A stretch of 64,000 nt of DNA from Leptothoe sp034932105 (GTDB lineage: Bacteria; Cyanobacteriota; Cyanobacteriia; Phormidesmidales; Phormidesmidaceae): contig NZ_JAYGIG010000116.1 in the NCBI RefSeq assembly GCF_034932105.1, positions 54,440 to 118,439 of the forward strand, in the 5' to 3' direction. The notes beneath the pieces are model-generated. The model saw only the letters and a program-made list of their open reading frames with translations. It did no database searches and had not been told where the DNA came from. This document shows positions 34,856-42,853 of the stretch, piece by piece; the first letter of the stretch is position 1, and each line of letters begins with the position of its first letter. The translations under genes and the position numbers were made by a program.

Positions 34856-37216
34856 ATGGTCAGCACGTTTAAAGAATCTGTTGTGAATTCCTCAATTCGC
34901 CTAGGAACCCAGGCCTTTGATGAGGCAGATCCGGTTCAACTTTGGCCCAGTGACTCTTTAGAGGCAGTTGAGATCGTTATTCGTGCTGTCTACCGGCAGG
35001 TTTTGGGAAATGCCCATGTGATGGAGAGCGAGCGGGCCGCTGTAGCAGATGCGGAATCGCAATTGCAGAACCATGCCATTACCGTACGGGAATTTATTCG
35101 CCAGATTGCTAAGTCTGAACTATATCGGACTCGCTTTTTTGAGCCCTGCTCCCGCAATCGCTTTATTGAGCTGAACTTTAAACATCTCCTAGGCCGAGCC
35201 CCTGATAGCTATAGCGATATTGCTGTCCATGGCAATCTGATCGAAGCTGACGGGTTTGAGGCTGAAATTGACTCCTACTTGGATAGTGATGAGTATCACC
35301 AGGTCTTTGGGGAAGATACGGTGCCGTTTTATCGGGGGCATAAATCCCCCACTGGTCAGAAGGTGTCTGGGTTTGCCAACCTATTAAAGCTGCTGCGGGG
35401 GGCCGCCAGTCATGACAACAGTTTGACCCATGATCAGCAGGCCCGGTTAAATCAGGCCATTATGGCGAATCACATTGGTGCGATCGCCCCAGTTACTCGC
35501 CCTGCCACCGAGTGGAAAACCCCCATTACGGCTGAAGCCTATGCTCTGATGTTCCCCTCTAGGCAGCCTGCCGCTCCCGAGCCAAAACCGGCTATTCAGC
35601 TGGGCACCCAGGCCTTTGATGAAACAGCCCCGGTGGAACTGTGGGCCAACGGCTCATCGGCAGCAGTGGATGTGGTGATACGGGCGGTCTATCGCCAGGT
35701 TTTGGGGAATGCCCATGTCATGGAAAGCGAGCGGTTGACCGTAGCTGATGCCGAATCCCAGCTGCGCCATCGTTACATTACTGTCCGCGAGTTTATTCGC
35801 AAAATCGCAAAATCAGAGTTGTATCGGAGCCGCTTTTTTGAACCTTGTTCCCGTAGTCGGTTGATTGAACTGAACTTTAAACACCTCTTGGGCCGTGCCC
35901 CCAACAGTTATAACGACATTGCTGACCATAGCCACATCTTAGATGTGGCGGGCTTTGACGCTGAAATTGATGCGTATCTCGACAGTTCCGAATATCTTCT
36001 GGCCTTTGGCGATAACATTGTGCCCTACTACCGAGGACATCAGTCCCCCACAGGGCAGAAAGTGGTCGGGTTTGCTAATTTATTGCAGCTGTTGCGCGGT
36101 GCAGCGAGCAATGACAACAATCCAGTTTATAAGTCCCAAGCTCGTTTAACCCAGGCCCTTATGGCCAATCACATTGGTGCGATCGCACCCCTCAGCAGCC
36201 CTGCAGACATCACATACGTTCCCACCTTCCTGCAGAAAGAACCCGAGCTAACCCCGGCCCAACTCGCGTCCCAGCAAACCTATCAGGGCTATGCATCATT
36301 CCAGCAAACACCTCCCGTGGAGCTTGTATCCGGGGCATCCGCCGATGACATTGAAGGGGTGATTCGGGCCGTTTACCGCCAGGTGATGGGTAATGCCCAC
36401 ATTATGGAAAGTGAGCGTTTAGTGGTGCCCGAGTCCCAACTAAAACATGGTGAACTGACTGTGCGCGAATTTGTGCGCCAAGTGGCCAAGTCCGAACTCT
36501 ATCGCTCTCGGTTTGCGGAAAACTGCTACCGTTACCGGGCCATGGAACTCAACTTCAAACACCTGTTGGGTCGTGCCCCCCAAAACTTCGCCGAAATGAA
36601 GGCCCACAGTACCATCCTGGACACAGCAGGCTACGAAGCTGACATCGATAGCTACATCGACAGCGATGAATATCAAAACGCCTTTGGTGAGAACCTGGTG
36701 CCTTTCTATCGTGGCTATCAGACAGCTCCAGGCCAAACCATGGTGGAATTCACCAACATGCTGCAGCTGCTCAAGAGTGCGTCTAGCAGTGACAAGGATC
36801 TAACGGACAATAGGCCGCGTATCGCTAATGCGATTCTGCCCTATCAGCCGGAAAAGGTCAGCCAACCCCGCGATGCCCAAGAGATCCTGGCCGAGGTCTT
36901 CAAATTCATACCGGCGACTACAACACCGGCGACCGCCGTGGCCCCCGCCGCCCAGCCCAACGAGCAGGATGTGTTAATTGCTAAACTTCAACAGCAACTG
37001 GCCGAGCTGCGCCCCGCCGCCGGCATTGGTGAATCTTTTCTGCGTAAAGGCACACAGCCCAAAGCAGTCCTGGCAGATCCCGGCAGCAGCCCCCAGCAAG
37101 CTGACGAAAAAGCTGCCGTGATTGAGCGCTTGCAGGGGGAACTGATGGCCGCCAGATCCTTGGCGGCCATCGGGGAAAGCCGCCTTAACAAGTGGCAACA
37201 GCGTAACTTTCGTTAG
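34856..37216 (+). CDS. Giant phycobilisome rod linker with three tandem REP (pfam00427-type) domains
   Basis: 786 residues (about 87 kDa). Three linker domains lie at roughly 15-200, 247-430 and 475-645. Each has AVYRQVLGNAHVMESER, ELNFKHLLGRAP and an FYRG/YYRG motif. Domains 1 and 2 are close duplicates, even in their following linkers (MANHIGAIAP); domain 3 is nearer to CpeC. The tail (~650-786) is Ala/Pro/Gln-rich and carries two copies of an L-Q-x-x-L...AAIGES-x-L-x-K motif. There is no N-terminal phycobiliprotein domain, so it is not ApcE. Most rod linkers have one REP domain. Multi-REP rod linkers are known to me mainly from Gloeobacter-type phycobilisomes. An AGGAGA site precedes the ATG. 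Confidence 0.88.
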   Translation: MVSTFKESVVNSSIRLGTQAFDEADPVQLWPSDSLEAVEIVIRAVYRQVLGNAHVMESERAAVADAESQLQNHAITVREFIRQIAKSELYRTRFFEPCSRNRFIELNFKHLLGRAPDSYSDIAVHGNLIEADGFEAEIDSYLDSDEYHQVFGEDTVPFYRGHKSPTGQKVSGFANLLKLLRGAASHDNSLTHDQQARLNQAIMANHIGAIAPVTRPATEWKTPITAEAYALMFPSRQPAAPEPKPAIQLGTQAFDETAPVELWANGSSAAVDVVIRAVYRQVLGNAHVMESERLTVADAESQLRHRYITVREFIRKIAKSELYRSRFFEPCSRSRLIELNFKHLLGRAPNSYNDIADHSHILDVAGFDAEIDAYLDSSEYLLAFGDNIVPYYRGHQSPTGQKVVGFANLLQLLRGAASNDNNPVYKSQARLTQALMANHIGAIAPLSSPADITYVPTFLQKEPELTPAQLASQQTYQGYASFQQTPPVELVSGASADDIEGVIRAVYRQVMGNAHIMESERLVVPESQLKHGELTVREFVRQVAKSELYRSRFAENCYRYRAMELNFKHLLGRAPQNFAEMKAHSTILDTAGYEADIDSYIDSDEYQNAFGENLVPFYRGYQTAPGQTMVEFTNMLQLLKSASSSDKDLTDNRPRIANAILPYQPEKVSQPRDAQEILAEVFKFIPATTTPATAVAPAAQPNEQDVLIAKLQQQLAELRPAAGIGESFLRKGTQPKAVLADPGSSPQQADEKAAVIERLQGELMAARSLAAIGESRLNKWQQRNFR

Positions 37217-37235
37217 CCCCTAAGGGATGGCGGTA

Positions 37236-37275
37236 AAATTTTGGCTAGGTCAGTAACTGGACCTAGCCAAAATTT
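37236..37275. terminator. Hairpin after the three-domain linker gene
   Basis: A 16-bp perfect stem (AAATTTTGGCTAGGTC and its complement) with an 8-nt loop, 20 nt past the stop. It separates this gene from the cpeF-like gene. Confidence 0.75.
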
Positions 37276-37369
37276 CTAGTCTGCTTCAACACTAGGCGTA
37301 TGTTCTACCGCCGTACTAAAGTAATGGTGGAATAAAAAGTGAACTGCATCAGTTCCGTCTAAATACACC

Positions 37370-38290
37370 ATGGTTGACAACGCCCCAAACGCCCAAACTC
37401 AAGCTGAGCTAGCTTTAGCCCAGGCCCATGTAGACAATCTCATCAGCAAGGTAACTGAGCAGATTGACACCCTCACCTTTGATCCGGACGATGGTGAATT
37501 ACTGACAGAGTTGGTGGAAGGGTTTGCGGACAAGCGCGGCATGGTGCGACTGCGGATTGCAGAAACCCTAGGACAAATAGGGGAGCCCGCCACGCCTTTC
37601 CTGACCCAGGCGCTATCGAGTCATGCAGATCCGGTGGTACGTCGGGCCTGTGCCAAAACGTTGACCTTAATTGGTGATCCTACAGCGATTCCCGTATTGC
37701 TCCATGCCGTTCTCAATGATGAAGACACCGTTGTGAAAGGGTCTTCGGTAGGTGCCCTGGCGCGCACGGGTGAGGCTGCTGTGCCAGAACTGATCAAAAT
37801 CCTGGAAGGAAACGATCCAAATATTACGGAAAGTATGAAAGGCCATGCGGCCTGGGCATTGGCTTTTATCGGTGCCGAGGCTAAAGAGCTGTTATATGAG
37901 GCTTTGAAAACGGATAATGTGGAGGTGCGAGCAGCGGTGGTGGCTGCGATCGCAAAAGTCACCCAAGAAGAGCCCAGCGACAACAACTTTGCCATCCTGA
38001 TCAACGCCCTCAATGACGATGCGGAGATCGTCCGCAGTGAAGCCGCCGCAGTACTGGGAAATTTGGCCCATAAACCGGCCATTCCCACATTATTAAAGCT
38101 ATTAGAACACCCACTATGGGAAACTCGAAAATCAGCGATTCTATCCCTGATGAAAATCGGTGACACCAGTGTGATTGACATGCTGAAAGCGTCTAAAGGT
38201 AAAGATGCTGAAGCCAGCAGTGGAGGCATCTACACCTTGGCCATTAGTCAACTAGAAAAAAAACAAAGTACCGCTAGCGATTGGGATTAG
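37370..38290 (+). CDS. cpeF: HEAT-repeat bilin lyase, CpeF/MpeV-like
   Basis: 306 residues of tandem HEAT repeats after a ~45-residue N-terminal helical region. The repeats (KRGMVRLRIAETLGQIGEPATPF, VRRACAKTLTLIGDPTAIPVL, VKGSSVGALARTGEAAVPEL, GHAAWALAFIGAEAKE) match my memory of the MpeV/CpeF group. CpeF in Fremyella attaches the doubly linked phycoerythrobilin at Cys48/Cys59 of CpeB, and both cysteines are present in the CpeB copies here. It is flanked by terminators on both sides, so it is probably monocistronic. The assignment within the E/F lyase family is by eye. Confidence 0.7.
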   Translation: MVDNAPNAQTQAELALAQAHVDNLISKVTEQIDTLTFDPDDGELLTELVEGFADKRGMVRLRIAETLGQIGEPATPFLTQALSSHADPVVRRACAKTLTLIGDPTAIPVLLHAVLNDEDTVVKGSSVGALARTGEAAVPELIKILEGNDPNITESMKGHAAWALAFIGAEAKELLYEALKTDNVEVRAAVVAAIAKVTQEEPSDNNFAILINALNDDAEIVRSEAAAVLGNLAHKPAIPTLLKLLEHPLWETRKSAILSLMKIGDTSVIDMLKASKGKDAEASSGGIYTLAISQLEKKQSTASDWD

Positions 38291-38318
38291 TTAAACCCTG
38301 TTAAACCCTGTTGTCTAA

Positions 38319-38363
38319 GCTGAAAGTTGTCGTTTCTCCTACGATAAAACGACAACTTTCAGC
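38319..38363. terminator. Hairpin after cpeF
   Basis: A 17-bp perfect stem (GCTGAAAGTTGTCGTTT and its complement) with an 11-nt loop, between cpeF and the convergent cpeA copy 1. A 10-bp direct repeat (TTAAACCCTG) lies just upstream at 38291-38310. Confidence 0.75.
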
Positions 38364-38487
38364 CCGAATGTAGTTTAAAGAAATCCCACCTTTAGACGCC
38401 ATTTCTTGTGGTTGCCCTGCAATATTCGAGACAGGCAAACAGAACTTCGCCTTAGAAACCATAAGACAACATCTGCATACAAAAAAC

Positions 38488-38519
38488 AAACCTGGAGACC
38501 CATAGGAATCTCCAGGTTT
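38488..38519 (-). terminator. Intrinsic terminator of cpeBA copy 1
   Basis: The stem is AAACCTGGAGA / TCTCCAGGTTT with a 10-nt loop. Read on the minus strand it is followed by TTGTTTTTT, a classical factor-independent terminator. Confidence 0.85.
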
Positions 38520-38573
38520 AGACTAACTCAAGCTAGTCAAGTTGTAGTCAAGTTCTCTATCAAAGTCAGATGA

Positions 38574-39068
38574 CTAGGACAGGGAGTTGATTACATAGTC
38601 AACCAGAGCGTTGTACTCAGTCAAAGCCTGAGAAGACATGTCGCGGGGAGTGCAACCACGGTTACGAGCAAAGCTAAGAGCAGCAACGTAAGGACCGGTA
38701 GGTAGGTTTAGAGCGCGATAAACTTCACGCTGACCAGCAATACCCCACTCATCCAAAGGACCAGTACCGCCAACGATTAGGCTGTAGCTGATCAGACGCA
38801 TGTAGTGCTTAACGTCACGTAGACACTTGGCTTTGAACGTGTCAGTGGAGTTAGCTTCACCAGCATTGTTCAAGTAAGGATACTTAGAGATACAAGCGTC
38901 ATAAGCTTCTTTAGCAACGTTATCTAGGTTGCCGGAAAGCTTCTCAGCAGCTTCCATACGTGCAGCAGCACGCTGGAGACTACCTTGTACGGACTCTAGG
39001 TCGGAAGAGGAAGGAAAACGACCAGCTGCATCAGCTGCAGCGATCACAGTGGTAACAACAGATTTCAT
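38574..39068 (-). CDS. cpeA: C-phycoerythrin alpha subunit, copy 1
   Basis: 164 residues, full length. It matches C-phycoerythrin alpha throughout (MKSVVTTVIAAADAAGRFPS start, GGTGPLDEWGIAGQREVYRAL). The two phycoerythrobilin-binding cysteines are at 81 (AKCLRD) and 138 (NRGC). It forms the alpha-beta monomer with CpeB in phycobilisome rods. A GGAG site precedes the ATG. It differs from copy 2 in one residue only, Thr139 here versus Ala139, immediately after the second bilin cysteine. It lies 71 nt behind cpeB copy 1 in one transcript that ends at the terminator. Confidence 0.97.
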   Translation of the reverse strand: MKSVVTTVIAAADAAGRFPSSSDLESVQGSLQRAAARMEAAEKLSGNLDNVAKEAYDACISKYPYLNNAGEANSTDTFKAKCLRDVKHYMRLISYSLIVGGTGPLDEWGIAGQREVYRALNLPTGPYVAALSFARNRGCTPRDMSSQALTEYNALVDYVINSLS

Positions 39069-39139
39069 TTCTTAATTTCTCCAGTAGTTAAATTGATCGT
39101 GAACAATTAGAGCAATCTCGCTTAGTTGTCAAACAATGA

Positions 39140-39694
39140 CTAACCTAGAGCAGAGATAACGCGATCAAAGTAGCTGCCAGCTTCAGCAACCAAAGAAGCG
39201 CAACGATCATCTACAACGGGAGAACCCATCTTACGTAGACGAGCACCAGCGCGAGCTTCGCTGGGGTTGTCTTGAATGTGAGCAGTAGCTTGAGCCTTCA
39301 TGATCTGTACGGCACGTACAGTGGAAGTCACAGGTACGCCTAGAGCAGCATAAGTCTCTTTTAGACCGTTCAAGCAACGATCATCCAGAACAGATGCATC
39401 ACCAGCTAGTAGAGCGTAGCTAACGTAGCGTAGAACGATTTCGCCATCACGCAGGCAAGCAGCCATGCGACGGTTGGGGTAGCAGTTACCACCAGCTTGG
39501 ATTAAGCCTTGGTTCTCGCAAATCATACCAGCGATGGCATCCGATACCATGCAGCTAGCGTTGGAAGCAATAGCGTTTACAGCGTCTAGACGACGGTTGC
39601 CACTGGCAACAAAGGCCTTAAGCGCAGACAGATCACCTACAGGTGCAGTGCTGGCGTCAGCGGATAGTACTGCTCTAGAAAAAGCGTCAAGCAT
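39140..39694 (-). CDS. cpeB: C-phycoerythrin beta subunit, copy 1
   Basis: 184 residues. All phycoerythrobilin attachment cysteines are present: Cys48 and Cys59 (doubly linked bilin), Cys80 (AACLRD) and Cys165 (DDRCASL). It differs from copy 2 at seven residues, five of them in the first 31 (for example Leu10/Val, Ser11/Ala, Pro18/Thr). A GGAG site precedes the ATG. The 240-nt leader is shared with a divergent small gene and carries the conserved 40-nt element. Confidence 0.97.
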   Translation of the reverse strand: MLDAFSRAVLSADASTAPVGDLSALKAFVASGNRRLDAVNAIASNASCMVSDAIAGMICENQGLIQAGGNCYPNRRMAACLRDGEIVLRYVSYALLAGDASVLDDRCLNGLKETYAALGVPVTSTVRAVQIMKAQATAHIQDNPSEARAGARLRKMGSPVVDDRCASLVAEAGSYFDRVISALG

Positions 39695-39794
39695 GGAGCT
39701 CTCCTTACTTCAAAAACACATTGGGAAAGTTCTTTGGGCACCCGCAACAGTTGTTTTGTTTGCCGCATAAGTAACATAAACAATCGCTGTTATC

Positions 39795-39834
39795 TAAGTC
39801 TCTGATATTAACAACAAAGCAATATTCCGTTACA
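39795..39834 (-). promoter_or_regulatory. Conserved 40-nt element upstream of cpeB copy 1 (candidate CpeR-dependent site)
   Basis: On the minus strand it reads TGTAACGGAATATTGCTTT, 13 nt, then GAGACTTA. The same spacing and core occur upstream of cpeB copy 2 and pebA. It begins 140 nt before the start codon and lies in the spacer shared with the divergent small gene. Confidence 0.75.
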
Positions 39835-39934
39835 TGTCACTCATTTAGATTCACTAAACTAATGACAAACGACGGTTGAACCGTAAAAATAGAGCTACTA
39901 TAGTTAACTTTGAAAAGCTGGAAGGATTGTGATT

Positions 39935-40180
39935 ATGACTAGCACGGCTGATGCAACTACGCCCCAAGTTACGGTCGAGGAAATTACTGAACTGATCACT
40001 GAATTTGAAAAGTACCGAGATCGTTTGACCAGTGAAACGTTAGATGCAGCCAAAAAAGCCAAAATATCTAAGAAAGAGACCATGGCCAAATTAGAGCCGG
40101 AACTCGCCAAAATCGATGCAGCCTTGACCCAGCTCCATGCCCAGTTAGCAGCCCTGGCCCCCGAAGCTGCCTCCGAATAG
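39935..40180 (+). CDS. Small charged coiled-coil protein in the phycoerythrin cluster
   Basis: About 81 residues, Lys/Glu/Ala-rich and almost entirely helical (VEEITELITEFEKYRDRL, AKLEPELAKIDAALTQLHAQLAAL). It looks like a short coiled coil. A GGAAGGA site lies 8 nt before the ATG; an upstream in-frame GTG at 39929 is less likely. It is divergent from cpeB copy 1 and 25 nt before the next small gene, with which it probably forms an operon. I do not recognise the family. The context suggests a phycoerythrin accessory role. Confidence 0.65.
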   Translation: MTSTADATTPQVTVEEITELITEFEKYRDRLTSETLDAAKKAKISKKETMAKLEPELAKIDAALTQLHAQLAALAPEAASE

Positions 40181-40205
40181 GGCTAACAATGTGCCGAAAA
40201 ACGCT

Positions 40206-40520
40206 ATGGGCATGACCATGCTAGACGATCAAAATCCGTTGCGTAGCCAGCTAGAAGATGAGCTCAACGGATCAGAGTGGCTGCAAAAGTTTAAAGCTAT
40301 TAATCGGTTACTCCATAGCCTTAAGGCAGATGTCCCTGAGATGGATGCCTGTGAGCTGAAATGGGATACGGCCACCCATGGCCTAGTGATCCATTGTCCT
40401 TCGGTAGATATCGGAGAACGCCTCAGGGCAAAACACTCCGAAATAGTTGCCATTGCAAGCTATGCGGACCGGATCACCCTAGTCCAGCCAGACAGTGCAG
40501 CGATTATTTTGAAGGATTGA
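40206..40520 (+). CDS. Small protein of unknown function in the phycoerythrin cluster
   Basis: About 104 residues. A helical N-terminal half (LEDELNGSEWLQKFKAINRLLHSLKA) is followed by an alpha/beta half (CELKWDTATHGLVIHCPSVDIGERLRAKHSEIVAIA). The start is uncertain: GTG at 40191 and ATGs at 40206, 40212 and 40218 are all in frame. It follows the coiled-coil gene closely and ends before a strong palindromic terminator. I do not recognise the family. Its position among cpeBA and cpeYZ suggests a link with phycoerythrin assembly, but no motif supports a particular activity. Confidence 0.65.
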   Translation: MGMTMLDDQNPLRSQLEDELNGSEWLQKFKAINRLLHSLKADVPEMDACELKWDTATHGLVIHCPSVDIGERLRAKHSEIVAIASYADRITLVQPDSAAIILKD

Positions 40521-40540
40521 GCACTTTGGTTTGAATCGAT

Positions 40541-40572
40541 AGTAATCGGCTGAATGCATTCAGCCGATTACT
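40541..40572. terminator. 32-bp perfect palindrome, bidirectional terminator
   Basis: AGTAATCGGCTGAATG followed directly by its reverse complement. It lies between the convergent small gene and cpeZ. Confidence 0.8.
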
Positions 40573-40676
40573 CCAGCCATGGCTGCTATTCCCTAACGCT
40601 TTTAGGAATGACTGATATTGTGAACTGACATGATGAACGCTGGACACCAAGCCATGGACACCAAGCTATAGCAGTC

Positions 40677-41288
40677 TTAATCCTGCTTAGGACGAGAATA
40701 TTGTCTCACCATTTCCAGGCGAGATAAGGCACTGATAGCAGTTTCTTTGACGTACCGATCCGCCGTGTCATCTTCAGATAGTCTGGTCAGCACTTCTACA
40801 GCTTGCTCACCACCCACCGAGGCTAGGGCATTTAAGATGGATACAGAAAGAGCTAAATTATCAGTTGTTTGCAGCGTTTCCAGCAAAATGTCCAGGGCGG
40901 CATCACCAATTTCTCCCAGGGCCATGGCAGATGCAATGTGGACCACGGGGTTGGGGTCATTTAGAGATTGTTTTAGTCCCTGTAATCCCAATTCGGGAAA
41001 GGGTTCATCTGGATAGTTTAGGGCAACCTGGGCTAAGGCTTTGGCACAGCTACCCCGGACCGTTACATTCTCGCTACTGCCTAAAGCTTCAACAATGGCA
41101 GGTACGGCATCTATCCCGACAGCCCCCAAGGTTTTTACCGCAGCACGCCGATAGACCGTATCCTCTGCATCCAAGGCCTGCATTAATCGAGGAATTGTGG
41201 TTTCGTCACGATTGTCCATAATATCCACCATGGCGCGGTTGCGGATATTGGGATTAGGGTGCTTGAGCTGTTCAAAAGAAGCGTCCAT
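40677..41288 (-). CDS. cpeZ: Phycoerythrin lyase subunit CpeZ (HEAT-repeat)
   Basis: 203 residues of about five HEAT-like repeats (PNIRNRAMVDIMDNRDETTIPRL, YRRAAVKTLGAVGIDAVPAI, VRGSCAKALAQVALNYPDEPF). In Fremyella, CpeZ works with CpeY and acts as a chaperone-like partner in attaching phycoerythrobilin to CpeA Cys82. Gene order (cpeB-cpeA-cpeY-cpeZ on the minus strand), size and repeat type all support the name. It is 99 nt downstream of cpeY. The start is ATG at 41288. Confidence 0.88.
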   Translation of the reverse strand: MDASFEQLKHPNPNIRNRAMVDIMDNRDETTIPRLMQALDAEDTVYRRAAVKTLGAVGIDAVPAIVEALGSSENVTVRGSCAKALAQVALNYPDEPFPELGLQGLKQSLNDPNPVVHIASAMALGEIGDAALDILLETLQTTDNLALSVSILNALASVGGEQAVEVLTRLSEDDTADRYVKETAISALSRLEMVRQYSRPKQD

Positions 41289-41387
41289 GGGTTGATAAAA
41301 AGATTTTAGCTAAAGAACAAACAAGGGTAACCGGAGGTTGTAGGGTGGGCATGGTCCACCATTCCTAGGAGACCACCTAGACTAAAC

Positions 41388-42671
41388 CTAGATTTGAGCC
41401 ATTTGAATTGCCCGATTAGCCTTCGCTCTCACGGCCCAATCATCGGCTTCTAATAACAGTTTATGCTGACTGTAATCCCCCAACTTCTCCAGAGCCATTA
41501 AAGCGGCATATTGCAGCATCCAAATTTTGCTTTGGGTACTGGCTTGCAAGGGTGCAATCGCTCGCTGATCACCTAGTTCTCCTAAGGAAATAGCGGCACC
41601 AGCCCGAGACTTCATGAATTGGGGGGAGGTGTTGTCCAACGCATCAATCAGCAAGTCGTAGGCTGGTTGATGGTTGAGCCAACCCATTAATTTCATCACA
41701 TGGTAATGGGCTCCATAGTCATTATGGGCTTCGGCCTCATAGGTGGCAAATAGAGCCTCTGGGGCCGCATCAATTTTCTGTTCTATAAGGGTTTGAGTGG
41801 CCAAATAGGTGCGTCCAAAGTCAGTGTGGTACAGCTCTTGAATCAGAAATTCTAGGGCCGGCGGCTGATCGTATTCATGCACAAGTGCCAAATCTTTCGG
41901 ATGATCTAGCAAAATTTGCTCAATCACTGGCAGTACCTGCTCAATGGTCACCTCTCCAGAGGCCATGCCGTTTTCAGCTAATGTGCGCACCGCCCTCAGT
42001 CGAAACATCAGGGAAATGGGGCAGCGGGCAATGGCAGGAATGGCTGCATAATAGCGGGCGTTAATCAGGTCTTCGAGGCAAGCTCGGCGAGCATTAACGT
42101 TATCACTTTGTAGCAGGGAAACAACTCGATCAATTTGGCTAAAGTCTCGGGCAAAGCAACAGACGGCTGCGATCGCAGCACTCGCCGTCGGTTCATTGGG
42201 ATGGTCCGTAAAGGGACGCACCCGATCCACTGCTGCATCGTAGCCCAGCTTGATCAGGGTATGGATAATCACCCGATAGGTCTGGTCTGGCTTTGCCAAT
42301 AACTGGGTAATTTCTTCTAAAATCTCAGCGTCGTCCGTGCCAATTTCCCCGATTGCCCACACAGCAGCCTCTACGGTGTAGCGATCCTCATCAGCCAAAC
42401 AAGTACGGATAGCCTCTATTCCCTGGATTGCCTTCAATTTCCCCAAAGACTCTACCGATTTACGTCGGGCAATCCGGTTATCTAAAGAGTCGTAAGTAAC
42501 ATTAACAGCTCGAATCAGGGCCTCAATCGATGCCTCTGATGAATAATTTGCCAATTGGGAGGCCGCCACATAGCGCTCACTCTCATCATCAGCTTGTTCA
42601 GGGGGAGTATCCAAAAGAGCAATGGATTGTTCTTCCGTCAACCCAAAAATATTGGCAAAACGCTTATCCAT
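41388..42671 (-). CDS. cpeY: Phycoerythrin lyase CpeY (HEAT-repeat)
   Basis: About 427 residues: HEAT repeats with an N-terminal region starting MDKRFANIFGLTEEQSIALLDTP. Repeats include IARRKSVESLGKLKAIQGIEAI and VEAAVWAIGEIGTDDAEILEEI, typical of E/F-type bilin lyases. CpeY attaches phycoerythrobilin to the alpha-subunit cysteine near position 82. The ATG at 42671 is preferred to an upstream start at 42725 that would enter the terminator side of cpeA copy 2. No good ribosome site is visible. It lies behind the duplicated cpeA terminator, so its expression probably needs read-through or its own promoter. Confidence 0.88.
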   Translation of the reverse strand: MDKRFANIFGLTEEQSIALLDTPPEQADDESERYVAASQLANYSSEASIEALIRAVNVTYDSLDNRIARRKSVESLGKLKAIQGIEAIRTCLADEDRYTVEAAVWAIGEIGTDDAEILEEITQLLAKPDQTYRVIIHTLIKLGYDAAVDRVRPFTDHPNEPTASAAIAAVCCFARDFSQIDRVVSLLQSDNVNARRACLEDLINARYYAAIPAIARCPISLMFRLRAVRTLAENGMASGEVTIEQVLPVIEQILLDHPKDLALVHEYDQPPALEFLIQELYHTDFGRTYLATQTLIEQKIDAAPEALFATYEAEAHNDYGAHYHVMKLMGWLNHQPAYDLLIDALDNTSPQFMKSRAGAAISLGELGDQRAIAPLQASTQSKIWMLQYAALMALEKLGDYSQHKLLLEADDWAVRAKANRAIQMAQI

Positions 42672-42767
42672 AGGACAGTCAAGCAGAAAACAAAGCGAGT
42701 AATCGGTAACCCTTCTGGGCGGCAACCTGAACGCGAACAGCGCTCAATACTAGCCTAATACAAAAAC

Positions 42768-42799
42768 AAACCTGGAGACCCATAGGAATCTCCAGGTTC
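42768..42799 (-). terminator. Terminator between cpeA copy 2 and cpeY
   Basis: The same hairpin as after copy 1 (AAACCTGGAGA / TCTCCAGGTT), followed on the minus strand by TTGTTTTTG. It should reduce cpeYZ transcription relative to cpeBA. Confidence 0.8.
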
Positions 42800-42853
42800 A
42801 GACTAACTCAAGCTAGTCAAGGTGTAGTCAAGTTCTCTATCAAAGTCAGATGA

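Larger units (their letters stand above)
38482..39708 (-). repeat. cpeBA duplication, copy 1 (about 1.2 kb)
   Basis: This segment and 42762-43990 are near-identical at a constant offset of 4,280 nt with no indel through both coding regions and the downstream terminator. The match fades in the cpeB leader, where copy 2 has two extra bases next to the ribosome site. Confidence 0.92.

Noticed and set aside
34856..37216. Possible ApcE (core-membrane linker)
   Set aside because: It has several REP domains but no N-terminal phycobiliprotein domain and no bilin cysteine, so it is a rod-type multi-linker.
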